Origin: Polytrichum commune
Lineage: Eukaryota; Streptophyta; Polytrichopsida; Polytrichales; Polytrichaceae
Direction of reading: 5' to 3'
Length of the DNA: 64,000 nucleotides
NCBI GenBank assembly: GCA_950295325.1
Contig: OX485807.1
Coordinates: 25,517,666 to 25,581,665 of the forward strand
Every line of letters starts with the position of its first letter. The first letter of the stretch is position 1. Both the position numbers and the translations under genes were made by a program. The notes below the pieces were generated by a model. The model was given only the letters and a program-made list of their open reading frames with translations. It did no database searches and was not told the DNA's origin. Below, piece after piece: positions 1-12,798 of the stretch.

Positions 1-1929
1 AGTTCATGCTAAAACTTCCTTTCGTCTATGTTATGTGCATCTGAAATACGTGCATTTTCGCTTGGGAACTACTTGGGAACTTCACTTACCATTGGGAACT
101 TGATGAGAATTAGCGGTACTAGTGCAGAATGGACATGGTTAGGGTTAGAGTGGTATGTTGCCTTGTACACGGGCAATATAGTATCACCAATACCTTGATG
201 CTAAACTTCATGCATCACTGTTGTTTAGTTTCTTATTAGAAAACTCTTTATGTCTTGGTGTTAATGAAATTATTAGTTTTCAAAAGTTAGTAGGGAATTT
301 AAATTAGAAGACAGTTGCTAACTTGGGTAGGCAACACCAGAGATCTTTGGACTCCAATTTCAAGAGATCTTGAGAATATTTATATTTGTTTGGAGTTATA
401 AGCTATTATTTCATACCATCTATATTGCTTAAACTCATTGTATATATATTTCAAGCTCGTATCACTTATGTTTTTGTATTCCCTCAATAATACGACAACT
501 TTACGCCATTTATCATATTAATGAGAAGATGACACCTTGATAATACAACATTTTTTTTGTGTGTTTCCCAAACGCATCGTACTAAAGAGGGAGAACAGTA
601 CAATGATTGCTAATTTTCGTCGCGTCTTGAACCTTCAACCAGTTATTCCTTAAACTCAACCAATTTTCCCCATTCACTGTCCACATTAACCATAATAATT
701 CATTTTACTCCTTCCCATTCTTTTGCACAACACCCACTAAGGCGGGGGAGTAAATACAAAACCAAACACCTGGCCTCTCTGTGGCAGCTTTGTGGTGATG
801 ATATATCCCGGTTTGAATTCGCTACACCGGTTATGGTATTTAGTGTCATGTGCCACATTTTTGAACGGCCTAAACTAGAGGTCTCAAAGTGTCACGTCCG
901 TTAATTGCTAGTTCGATTTTATTCGCCAACATAAGTAGTTCTTTTGAGTGAGATTTTATTTACAATATGATGTTTAGCATTGCACATCGGGAGATAATCG
1001 TTTTTCATTTTAGTATGCAAGGGGGAAAGGTTTTCTGAGCATGTTAATGGCAAGTGCCGTGTGTCTACATTTTAGTTGCACGAGGAAGATGTTTTTAAAC
1101 ATACGTCTAATGTCAAGTGCCATTTGCGTAGGTTTTAATCAACTTGTAGACCATTGTGTAACATAAGCATACATTTGATAACATTATTGAGCAAACTTAT
1201 GCCAACACATTAGTAAGTGCACTTGAACGCCAGGTGTCATGAGGTGACAATAATGATGAACTTGTTGATCATGTATGTAACCTAACATACGCCTCAAAAT
1301 ACGGTAAGTGACACTATTACGGATGTAACACTATTATGTGACACCATAGACAATGTAGATTAATTCGGAAACTCTGACCTCCATTTAAAAGATATATCTG
1401 CACCGAAAATGATGTCATGCTCCCCCTGAGTAGGTGTCACCAAAACTTTACCCTCCCATCTCTTCCCAAAGCAAGAGCCAAGGATGGATGGGAGATCGGA
1501 TCACATCCCCTCATCCATGTTTTCATCCATCCTCGCTGACCACCCACACCCGCGGCGGAGGCACTCCGCATTATGGCATGAGCCACCAACCCGCGCTCCC
1601 TTGCGTTCTCGAATTGGGAACTATATGGGAACTTCAGTTCCCTGGAGTTCTCGAAGGCTGGCTTCGCCAGCAGCGGAGTGAGTTCACTGACTGGCAGCCT
1701 TCGCAGTTCGCCCGCTGCCTCACGTGAGCTCTCATTGCGGTCACCACTGCAGCTCAGCTCAGCTCAGCTCCGCGTTCCGACGTCGCTGGCCGCCTCTCGG
1801 TAGTACGAAAAACCAACCGTGGCCGATTGTGATGTTCGCGTTTCGATGCGCTTCAAAACAAGCTACGTCTCGCCGTGGTCCGTTGCCTGTGCTGCAAAAA
1901 ATGAGGTAAAATAGCATTCGCCAGCCTCG
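1..1929. other. Intergenic, no gene recognised
   Basis: No open frame here resembles a known protein; those at 1434-1909 are short, overlapping and without a recognisable domain. The heptamer GGGAACT recurs at about 65-105 and again at about 1615-1640 in a similar spacing. AT-rich to about 1400, then GC-richer towards the tandem array. Confidence 0.6.
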
Positions 1930-3640
1930 TTGTTGTTATTGTTGGTATTCTCCCGAGAGCTGCCGTGTTGTATTTTTACTACATCGCCCCTTTCGTGAGG
2001 CGCGTATCATCCCCGAGAGCGGAGGATTGGTACCACGGTGTAGTAGTCTGAGTGAGGGAGTGATTTGCAGCTGGAAAACCTCTGAATGTCTCTGTTGTGT
2101 CCGCATTTCTACCACCGTGCCCGAGCTGCTGATGTTTTGCATTCTGCTGGCCCTCTCGTAAGGTGAGAATCCTTCCTGAGCGCGGAGGATTGACAGCCGG
2201 CGATTTCATTGCTGTAGTTAGTTGTATAAGGGAGTGATTTGGAGCTGGAAAGCCTTTGGATGTGCCTGCATGTGTATGTCTTTCTACCACCATGTCCGAA
2301 CTGCTGTATTGCATTCTGCTGTCCCTATCGTAAGGTGAAAATCCTCCCTGAGCGCGGAGGATTGATACCCAGGTTTTTTTTGGTTGTAGTTAGTTGTATA
2401 AGGGAGTGATTTGCAGCTGGAAGCACTTGCATCCGTATACCTTCTCGCGCATGCGAGCTGCTGTATTCCATTGTATTATGGTGTCTCTTTCGTGAGGTGG
2501 ATATCACCCCCGAGCGTGCAGGATTGGTGTATGGTTGTGCGAGGGAGTCATTTGGGGCTTGACAGTCTCTGGATGTCTATTCCTCTATCCTCACACATTT
2601 CTACCGCGTCCGAGTTGCTGTTTTTCATTCTTTGTCCCTTTCGTAAGCTTGGAAATCCTCCCTAAGTGCGGAGGATTGACACCCGGGGGTTTCGTTGCTG
2701 TAGTTAGTTGTATAAGGGAGTGATTTGCAACAGGAAACCTCTGGAAGCACTTTTGCGTGCGTATACTTTCTCCCGCATCCGAGCTCCTGTGTTGCATTGT
2801 ATTATGGTGTCTCTTATTTGAGGTAGGTATCATCCCGGAGCGTGGAGGATTGGTGGATGATTGTGTGGGGAGTGATTTGCAGCTGGAAAGCCTCTGGATG
2901 TGCCTGTATGTCTATTCATTTCTACCACCGTTTCCGAGACGCTGTATCGCATTCTGCTGCCCATTTTGTGAGGCGATAATTCTCCCTAAGCGCGGAGAAT
3001 TGATACCCGGTGGTTTTGTTGCTGTAAACAGTTGTATAATGGAGCGATTTGCAGCTGGAAACCTCTGGAAGCCATGTACATGCGTATAGGCTCTCCCGCA
3101 TCCCAGCTGCTGTATTGCACTCTGCTGTCCCTTTCGTAAAGTGATAATCCTCCCTGAGCGCGGAAAATTGATTCCTGGGATTTTGTTTTGTAGTTGTAGT
3201 TAGTTGTATGAGGCAGTAATTTTCAGCTGGAAGCCTCTGGAAGCACTTGCATGCGTATGGTTTCTCCCGCGTCCGAGCTGCATATTGTTTTTGTGTTGTC
3301 GGTTCAGGAGGCGTGAATACTCCATAAGCACGGAAGATAGAGAGAGATATATATCCCCGGTTCTCATTGTCGTAGGTAGGTGTGTGAAGGAGTCATTTTC
3401 AGATCTTCACAGGTGGAGGTCACTGGAAGTGCTTGCAGGTCTACGAATTCCCTGTACATCCCTTTAATGTAGGTAGCTGTTTGAAGGAGTGATTTGCAAC
3501 TGAAAGCCTCTGGAAGCACTTGCAGGCCTATCTATCCATTCTCGGAGCTACATATTGTTCAGTATCGCACTGTAGGTGAAAACCCTCCGGGAGTATAGAA
3601 GATTGATTACGCGCGGGGTTTCTTTTGTTGTCGATAGTTG
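1930..3640. repeat. Diverged tandem array, unit about 150-175 bp, about 10 copies
   Basis: A landmark GGAGGATTG or a close variant recurs near 2021, 2184, 2356, 2518, 2669, 2842, 2994, 3163, 3330 and 3594. Between landmarks the same words return in order: a segment like GGGAGTGATTTGCAGCTGG, a CTGGAAGCACTTGCA-like segment, then CGAGCTGCTGTATTGCATT. Alternate copies look more alike than neighbours, which suggests a higher-order dimer. Every frame is broken by stops, so this is probably non-coding. It ends about 1.4 kb upstream of the ABCB start codon. Confidence 0.75.
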
Positions 3641-3829
3641 AAGGATTTCCAGCTGCAAGCATTTGAAGGCACATCCTCTCTCGCTGTGCATGTGCGGGGT
3701 TCGACATGCGGAAGCTGTTATAATACGAGACTAAGCTGATGATTGAGTCATGGACAGCTCCTAGAGGGATGTTGCATCGACGGTCGCAGTCCATAACTCT
3801 GTCTATGGCTTTCTTTCGTGTGCGTCTGT

Positions 3830-4143
3830 ACCAGTGTTGGACTGGAATCCTCTCTTTTTGATACCACTAGGGTATGGATGTTTTGTTTTCGATACTATTC
3901 GGGTCTATATAACATGCAAGTACCTTCATACCTAGGAAAAATCGCCCTAGTATCAATATGGTATAGAAGGGTTTTGCTTCAAATAATAACTCGGGTATAC
4001 AAGATTCTCACCTTGTGATACCCACCAAATATCAAAATTTGACTGGTTTTGCAATTATGATGCCCACGGCTGGGTTTTTTTTACCATTATTGGTATTGAT
4101 TATTGACACCATGCATTCACCTATATACTGGTCCAACATTGGT
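3830..4143 (-). mobile_element. TIR element (MITE-like), family A, copy 1
   Basis: Terminal inverted repeats are CCAGTGTTGGACTGG at the left and the complement of CCAATGTTGGACCAG at the right. The inside is AT-rich and contains TGATACCCACCAAATAT, the reverse of a motif in the copies at 9207, 19345 and 55380, so this copy lies in the opposite orientation. There is no coding capacity. It is a non-autonomous DNA transposon; the superfamily is uncertain, and a hAT-like 8-bp target duplication is not clear. Confidence 0.6.
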
Positions 4144-5004
4144 CTGCCTACCTTGTTCATCGTCCTCTGAATGCATCGCGGGGTTCAGTGGGTTGGCAGG
4201 GCAAATAGGTACGTCGGTAGCTTCTCAAATACCGTCGTTTGTGTCCTCATTACTACGTATTACTCTCAAATCTCTCCATTTGTTGCTCACTTTTTTTAGT
4301 TCTGTAGGTCACTAGGTTATGGACTCTGTAGATGACAACACTGTAGAGAAGGTATGAAGAACTAAAAAACCTTAATACAAAGAGCAGGTGTGCTGGCAGT
4401 GTTTTTTATCTTTACATGTTGAAGATTTCTACTGTCACTCCGCCATGAAAGCTTCGAGGCAACGGACTATATTACCTTTCACGCCGTCTTTAATATTGAG
4501 TTGGTGTATCTGCATGCAATCAATAATGGTCAATTTTGGACAGCAGCATGTTGAAACTTCAGTTCTATCGATTTTGGTCGTTTTGTTTAGAAATCCTTTC
4601 CTCTTGGCGATTGCAGTTGTGTATCAAGTTTTTTTAATATATTCTCTATTTTCCTGTTTTGCATGGAAGCTAAATATTAAATTATTTCGTACTCTTTTTT
4701 GTAGAAATGAGGATCTGGTCGATCTTCCTCATCAGTCATGAGCGCAAGAGCTTCTCGCGCTCCCAAATTGCTATTGGAGCAACAGCGAGCAGGAATGTCG
4801 GCAAACTATCTTGCCGCTAACAAAAGTGAAGGATTTAGAAGATCGCAGTGCGAGGGAATTGAGCACTTCAAGGCTGTAGCTGGTGGTCCATAAGTGGATG
4901 CGTGCATGCCGTGTTTTTCATTAGGGAAGCTTCTCTAGATTTCTTTTTGCATCTAACAAGAAAGGTACTCAGGGAGCCACCGAGCTCTCCTACCTCGTTT
5001 CAGC
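4144..5004. other. Region upstream of the ABCB gene
   Basis: Holds an unassigned 117-codon frame (4388-4741) without recognisable similarity. The promoter and any 5' leader exon of the transporter gene should lie here, but no convincing TATA box or leader splice site can be fixed by eye. Confidence 0.4.
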
Positions 5005-8000
5005 ATGCCTAGGAGTGATGAGGATCATGATGTGGAGGGGGAGAGGGCAACAAAACGGAGGTACCTTCACGAGACTGAGCAGTACTTGACGGTTTTCCCA
5101 TCACCAAATCCAAATCTGCAGTGCGTGGAGCTGGAACAAATGAGGCCTGTGAAGCAGATAAGGGATGTAGAAGCAAAGGTGAAAAAGGAAGAGGCTCCAA
5201 GCGTGGCATTTTACAAGCTATTCTCGTTTGCTGATAGTTACGATGTACTTCTTATATTCCTAGGGACTTTGGGCGCATGTGTACATGGCATCGCCATACC
5301 CATATTCTTTATCTTCTTTGGAAAACTCATTGACGCTTTCGGGAAATACTATAATGATCCTGAAAAGATGAGCGCAGAAGTTTCTAAGGTTTGGATCTTG
5401 AACCCTCATTCGAACATTCACCTTCCTTATGCATTTGTAACCGGTTGTCCAAGACGATGTTAGACTTTGTTCCTGAGATTTCTAGTATTGGACAATCTGA
5501 TTTTGTTTATGTTCATGATTGAGGCAATTTCTCAGAGTCCATCCTCATGACTTTTCTACATCTTCTTCACATTAAAGTGTTCAGCAGGACTCTGCGGAGA
5601 CCTCTCCTGACAACTATTATTCATCAAACTTATTATACTCTATTCTAGCAGGGTTCCACCATACCAATTCGGTCGATGAAATGGATAATCAATACACTTG
5701 AAATGGAGACGTTGGTAGTCTTGGAATTCTTATATATATAGTCAAGGGCGAATACTGTGTTCTGTCTAGAAGCCGCTTGAGATGGAACTGGATAGCTTTT
5801 GGTTATCACTCTTCTTATACATCTGTTTGAATTTTTCTCACCTACATTGGGCTGGAATGCAGAACGCGCTATATTTTCTTTACTTGGCGATTGTGGTCCT
5901 CATATCTGCTTGGCTCGGTAAGGCAGCTTGTAGTTCCAACTCCAGAATATCAGAGTAGATGAAGATACCTGACTAAGTGTGATGTGATGTACTGTCAGAT
6001 GCTGGTCTGTTTGATCAAATATCTGCGTCACATGTATAAGACAAAATTGTGCACGATCTGTAGAAATTTCTAACTGAATTCTTCAATTTCTGTAATCTGT
6101 GTACAAGATATTTTATCACGATAAACTTAAATGTATTCCCCTAGGTAGTGGATGTTGAGTTTCAAGAAGTCTGTCACCTGTGCAGAGGTTTCATGCTGGA
6201 TGCAGACTGGCGAACGACAATCAGCTCGAATGAGGATAGCTTACCTACGAGCAATGCTTTCTCAAGACGTGGGATTCTTTGATACTGATGCAAGCACAGG
6301 AGAAATTGTCAGTCGCATTTCAAGTGACACTCTACTAGTGCAAGATGCAATAAGCGAGAAGGTACATATTTCCACATATTCAAAGGAAGGAGATCCTTGC
6401 TTTTGTTTGCTTGTTTCAACGATTATAATCTAGGGACAAGACGCAGCCTTTGGTGTCAATGTTGCCTCTTAATTAGTATGCTGTAGCATCGTAGGCTATG
6501 TGTCCACTTGAATCTTACTGGAGCGGCTACTGCCAGTCAGGGCTTTCCCCTGTGATACATCTTCACTGTCCACAATGGATTCAAGCACTCATTCTTTGCA
6601 GATTGTGGCTGAATATCTATATCGTTCTCTACTGACAAGTCGCCAAGCATGCTTCGCTTGGACAACGGAGCCTAAAGGCGAGTAAATTAGCAACATTGGA
6701 TCCCCAAGAGACATGCACCTTATAATCCACTTTAGTGCAGATGAGAAACTTCTTGGCAGAAAATCGATTATCTAAAGGGAATCTGAACATTTAATTTCTG
6801 TTCGCAGACAGGAAATTATGTACACTACATGGCGAGGTTCATTGCAGGTTTTGCAGTGGGGTTTACTTCTGTTTGGCAGCTCACACTGGTCACTCTAGCA
6901 GTAGTGCCTCTCATTGCACTGGCCGGGGGCTCTTATGCTGTCATTATGATTGGACTTACGAGCAGGAGCCAAAAGGCTTATGCAGAAGCTGGGGAGATAG
7001 CTGAAGAGGTAGGTTCTCCCCCACCCAATTCATTGGATTGTCTGCCAAGGAAAGTGACACCATTGCTTACAAATCTTTAAATTCGTATACAAATGATTAT
7101 GACCTGACCAACCCCTGTATCACTGTACTGGGCTTTTAAGTGCGGTTTTCAATGGTCATTACCTGAACTAAATTAAGTGGATTTTGGAATACACCTCTGA
7201 ATCTACCACTGCCTTCCTTTGATCATTATGACTTGGTCACATCTTTTCATTTGCTGTTTGACCTCTGATCTCGACATTTGAAGATTGTCTCACTGATGTC
7301 CAACGCTTCAGAGATCTCTGCATAGGTGTATTTGCTTTTAATTTCTTGACTCAGAAATACAACTAAAAATTTCCCATTGAAGGTGAAGTTCACTCTTCTT
7401 TGATATGTTTGCATTCTCCGGCTCTCATTCAGTTCTTGATTAATGTTTTGCCATGGGCTCGATGGCCATTCCTCATTTATTTCTCGGTACTGGCAGGCTA
7501 TCTCTCAAGTACGGACAGTGTATTCATTTGTTGGGGAGAATAAGGTGGTCAAAAAATATGCGGATGCTTTACAAAATACTCTCAAACTTGGGAAGAAAGG
7601 AGGACTCGCCAAGGGTCTGGGAGTTGGCTGCACGTATGGACTTCTATTTGGGGCATGGGCCTTGCTGCTCTGGTATGCCAGTATACTTGTTTTCAAACAT
7701 GTCACTAATGGTGGGCAAGCCTTCACAACCATACTGAATGTCATAATCAGTGGAATGTACGTACCTTCTGAACCTTGACTCCGAAGAACTGGTATACCTG
7801 CGTGTGGAGATGTTCGTTCGCGTAGATACAATAGGGTGGCTTATTTGCTATCTATTCATCTTTCTCATTAAAGAGCTACATTTATGAAAGAGCGGACCAC
7901 TATATGGTGAATTAACGAGCTCATGGCTCTCTTGATTGGTGTTGACAGTGCTTTAGGTCAAGCGGCACCAAATCTGACGATATTTAGTAAAGGAAAAGCA

Positions 8001-11000
8001 GCAGGGTATAACATACTTTCCATGATTGCCAAGAAGCCACTGGTGAACCGAAATAGGGAAGGTGTAATTCTCTGCCAAGTCCGTGGACAAATTCAGTTCA
8101 ATAACGTATCCTTTAGCTATCCTGCAAGACCAGATGTCCAGATCTTCCAGAATTTGTGCTTGACCATCCCAGCAGGAAAGACAGCAGCTATTGTTGGGGG
8201 CTCAGGTTCAGGGAAAAGTACCGTCATTTCTCTCATCGAACGATTTTACGATCCCTCTTCAGGTATATTCTCATCTGTTTTCTTGTGAGAAATAAAATAT
8301 TCACAATCTGAAATGTAACGGCAAATTGTTTTATTATCTGTCCTTGGTTGTACAGGCGAGGTTCTCCTTGATGGATTCAACATCAAAAATCTCGAGCTGC
8401 AGTGGCTTCGTGAGCAGATAGGTCTGGTGAACCAGGAGCCTGCTCTATTTGCTACCAGTATCCTTGAGAACATTCTTTATGGAAAAGATGGTGCTACCCT
8501 TCAGGAGATTCAAGAAGCTGCAAAGGCAGCCAATGCTCATACTTTCATTGAAAGTCTACCCAAAGGTTATGATACTCAGGTATTTGAAAGTGTATTAGAC
8601 AAGTTGCAACCAACTCACTTGAGATCTCAGCATTACCCCCCATCTAATTTCCCCTCCAATGCGTCCGACTCAATACAAGGTCTCTGCTAAGTAATATTTT
8701 CACTGCGAGCTGTGTAAATCTCTGCTTGCTGTACTTGATTAATGTACACTCTTTGTACTGTTGATCATCTGCAATCCTTGGTGGTTTCGGATTGATAGGT
8801 TGGAGAGAGAGGAGTGCAATTGTCAGGCGGGCAGAAGCAACGGGTTGCAATCGCGCGTGCTATGCTGAAAAATCCCAGTATTCTACTGCTTGATGAAGCC
8901 ACTAGTGCTCTGGATGCCGGGTCCGAGTCAATTGTACAGGAAGCACTTGATCGGTTAATGGTTGGTCGAACCACAGTGGTCGTGGCTCATAGGCTCTCAA
9001 CAATTAAGAATGCGCACATGATTGCTGTGGTCCAGCAAGGGGTGGTGGTGGAGACGGGCACACATGACGAATTGATTGCTAAAGGGGTGACAGGGGCATA
9101 TTCTCAACTCGTGAAACTGCAAGAAGCTGCTGGACAAAGCAAGATGCAAGAGGCAAAACCAGAACAGATTGAAACAGCGAAAATCATGACACAACCAAGG
9201 TATCGACCAATTTGAACTGGTACATAGGTGAATGCATGGTATCAATAATCAGCATTAGTAATGGTATTAAAGAAATACTCTTGGGTATCAAAATTGTATA
9301 CTAGTCAAATATTGATATTTGGTGGGTATCTCAAAACGAGAGAATCTTATGGCCCTGCCTGATATGGTCTAACGGAATTTTGTGAAGGTCCTTTATAGAG
9401 AATATTCTCTTGAGTAGATTTAGGAGGTATAACGTCATTGAAGATAATTACATGTTATGTGCTTCATTGACGCAGATGCTTGCTTCTGAAGTAACAGTTT
9501 CTAGTTTAGGACATGTACCCTATTCAGGCCGTCATGTCCAGTAAGTGGAGAATGACTGCTTCCTTCTTGTCCTTATATTGTTTCATTGTCATTGGTTCCT
9601 TCAGGCACTCTCGAGGCAATTCCCTTTCACAGCGTTTCAGCCAACGCTTGAGCCGTCTAAGTGACAGTTTTCGGAATAGTGGCAGCATTGGTGGAAGCTT
9701 TCGCCAAATGCCTGATCCTGAAACTGAGTCCTGGCTTGGTGATGATGACAATGATGCAACGCCCACACTACTTCCCAAACCTCATCCATCTCCTTCCATG
9801 TGGAGGTTACTTAAGATGAATTCTCCAGAATGGCCATATGCCATCCTTGGATCTCTTGGTGCCATTATGGCAGGAGGTGAGACCCCACTGTTTGCATTGG
9901 CAATCAGCCAAATGCTGGTCACATTCTATAATCCTGACGAGAACTATGTTCGGCACGAAGTACGTAAAATTTGTCTTATATTTGCAGCAGCAACTATAGT
10001 GACTGTCCTCATCTACGTGTTGCAACACTACTTCTTCGGACTGATGGGGGAGCTCTTAACTATGCGTGTGCGGAAAATGATGTTCTCATGTAAGGAGCAG
10101 AAACTGCTTGTTGCTTTCTTCCTTGTTTGTTTGTGAATCATCGGCTACATCTAGAGGTTGAATCTAATGACAATTCATTCACTCAAAATTGTTGTTTTAT
10201 GTAATTATGCATATTGCATGTGTCTGCTGTCTTAGGTAGGGGAAGATTAACAAATAAAATCAACACCCTTTGAAGATGAGGAAATGAAGAGATTTGTAGA
10301 ATGTTGGCCAAAGATATTGCCTCATGAAAGTTCTATCTGTATTGTGGAACAGCTATTCTTACCCAGGAGGTTGGCTGGTTTGATGACGACAAAAATAACA
10401 GTAATCTAGTGTCTGCTCGCCTTGCCTCTGATGCGACTCTGGTCAGGGCTGCCGTAGGAGACAGGATGTCAACTTTATTACAAAATCTAGCTCTTGTTAT
10501 CACGGCCTTCTGCATTGCCTTTTATCTTCAGTGGAAAGTTGCTGGAGTGATTTTGTCTACTTTTCCACTGCTCATTGGGTCCGCCATTGGTGAGGTACGT
10601 CCTAGTAATGATTCTTGATTTATTTATTCGTAGTATTGTCGATCATTTCTCAAACAAGTGTTTCCATCTGGCCAGCTGCTTGTGTAGCTCTGCAACAGTT
10701 GATCATGTCTACATTCCCTATTCTGGTAGCTACGAGCTCCTGCGGAGATGTCTCCCAATACAGCTGCATTCATGTTGAAATACTAAAGTTCTCTTCGCTG
10801 TTGCTACAGCAACTGTTTCTGAAAGGTTTTGGAGGAGATCTTGGAAAAGCCTATGGAAGAGCCAGTATGGTAGCTGGGGAAGCAGTTGGAAATATACGGA
10901 CAATAGCAGCCTTCTGTGCAGAAGATAAGGTTTTAGACCTTTTTATTCGAGAGCTTGAAGAGCCTAAGAAGAGAACAGTCCTAAGGGGTCAGCTGTCAGG

Positions 11001-12798
11001 TATAGGGTATGGTATCTCCCAATTCTTTATGTATGCCTCGTACGGGCTAGCGTTATGGTATGCATCAACCCTGGTAAAAGCAGGCGAGGCTGTGTTCGGT
11101 GACGTTTTGAAGGTTTTTATGGTGCTCATCATTACTGCCTTCGGAGTGGCCGAGACCCTTGCACTTGCACCTGACATTGTGAAAGGTTCTCGTGCACTCA
11201 CATCTATATTTGAGATTTTGGATCGACAAACAGCTATTGATCCTGACAATCCAATGGGGGAGGAGATCACAAGAATCAATGGGGAGATTGAACTGAAGCA
11301 TGTCAGCTTTGCGTATCCAGCGAGACCTGACATCCACTTATTTTCAAACTTCAATCTAAAGGTCAATGCAGGAAAGAGCCTGGCATTAGTGGGTCAGAGT
11401 GGATCAGGTGTGTTATTCATTCCTCAAGGGTCGTTCGTTGTCTTGTTATTTATAAAATGTGACATTGTACTAATGTATCTTCCCTTAACTTCTTGCATGA
11501 GTGAGCTCCAGACAATCAAAATTTTCACCTTATATCCTTACGTCATTCTTTCAATATGCACCTGGAGGTCACTTTTCCGAATAGTATCTGGTTGGTTCTT
11601 GATGTGTTTCTAGTAGTTGTAATCCACTTCCATCGCCATGACGTGCAGGGAAGAGCTCTATCATCGCATTGATCCAAAGGTTTTACGATCCCCTATCTGG
11701 AGCAGTGCTCATAGACGACATTGACATTCGAAGAATGAAGTTGCGCTCCCTGCGTCGTCACATCGGGCTCGTGTCCCAGGAACCCTCTCTGTTTGCTTGT
11801 ACAATTTATGAGAACATACTTTATGGTAGAGATGGAGCAACCGAGATGGAGGTTATTGAAGCTGCAAAAGCTGCCAATGCGCATACCTTCATCTCCGGAT
11901 TACCTGACGGTTACCAGACACAGGTTGGTGAGAGAGGTGTTCAACTGTCTGGTGGCCAGAAGCAGCGAGTGGCAATTGCCCGTGCAGTTTTGAAAAATCC
12001 AACTATTTTACTTCTCGATGAAGCAACAAGTGCTCTAGATTCTCAATCTGAGAAGATTGTGCAAGAAGCTCTTGACAGGTTGATGCGTGGGAGGACCACA
12101 GTGGTGATTGCACACAGGTCAGTCTTCACCTTCCTGAATAATCTCACGCAATCTTAGTATGGGCATTACAGTTGTCCTTTAACTCATGGGACTTATCTTC
12201 GGCAGTTGGTCCCCCATAACTTTCCATAGGTTGTTTTGCATAAAATATCAGTAATTTCTTTCCACCTGTGGTGCATGCTCGGAGCTACTGTTTAAACTAG
12301 AATGAAGAGCAACCTTATTCGAACTCATTTTAGCACCCCTTGACATGCCAAAATGAGTTTGACCCGCAATGAACCGATAAAGAATGTTCTTCTGTCAAAC
12401 CTCCACATTACCTTCAAGCATGCGCAAAAAATTTACCGAACATGGAAGGTGTTGTATCCAAAACAACCAACTCCTGACCAGAATTATGTCAAGTTACAGG
12501 ATAACTCTATAACGACGCACTTTGACAGTTCGTTTTGACAATTTGTGCTATCCACTCATGTAACCTTTTCTGAACAGAGGAAGAAGTATTTGTATTTCCT
12601 CATCCTGTGGTGTGTCGATTAACAAGAGACATGTATCTCTTCAGGCTATCAACAATACGTAACATGAACACCATTGCTGTCATTAAGGAGGGCCGAGTGG
12701 TGGAGCAAGGCTCACATAGGTCATTGATGGCCAAGACTGATGGAGCTTATGCTCAGCTGATCCAATGTCAACAGAATAAGACCGGCGGTAATGTGTAG
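5005..12798 (+). CDS. ABCB-type (MDR/P-glycoprotein) full ABC transporter, 13 exons
   Basis: Exons: 5005-5388, 5863-5917, 6186-6361, 6808-7008, 7497-7756, 7949-8262, 8356-8579, 8799-9199, 9605-10089, 10353-10594, 10810-11407, 11649-12117, 12645-12798. All junctions are GT-AG, phases agree, and the sum is 3,963 nt, giving 1,320 residues plus TAG. The order is TMD1-NBD1-TMD2-NBD2. NBD1 has Walker [10 protein letters not shown] (442-450), signature LSGGQKQR (546-553) and Walker B ILLLDE (D570, E571). NBD2 has GQSGSGKSS (1109-1117), LSGGQKQR (1213-1220) and D1237/E1238. The family uses ATP to export lipophilic substrates across the plasma membrane; the plant ABCB1/19 branch moves auxin, and which substrate applies here is unknown. 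The length is normal and no key residue is missing. The start is the first ATG of the exon; the N-terminal about 70 residues are charged and poorly conserved, so an alternative start is possible. Confidence 0.93.
9207..9348 (+). mobile_element. Partial family A TIR element in ABCB intron 8
   Basis: It begins just after the exon 8 donor with a terminus-like CCAATTTGAACTGGTACAT and shares GGTGAATGCATGGTATCAATA and ATATTTGGTGGGTAT with the copy at 55380. The right half, including the right terminal repeat, is absent. It lies in sense orientation inside the intron and does not touch the exon. Confidence 0.55.

Noticed and set aside
1434-1909. Small protein genes in GC-richer DNA
   Set aside because: Overlapping short frames with no domain and no start context; composition alone explains them.
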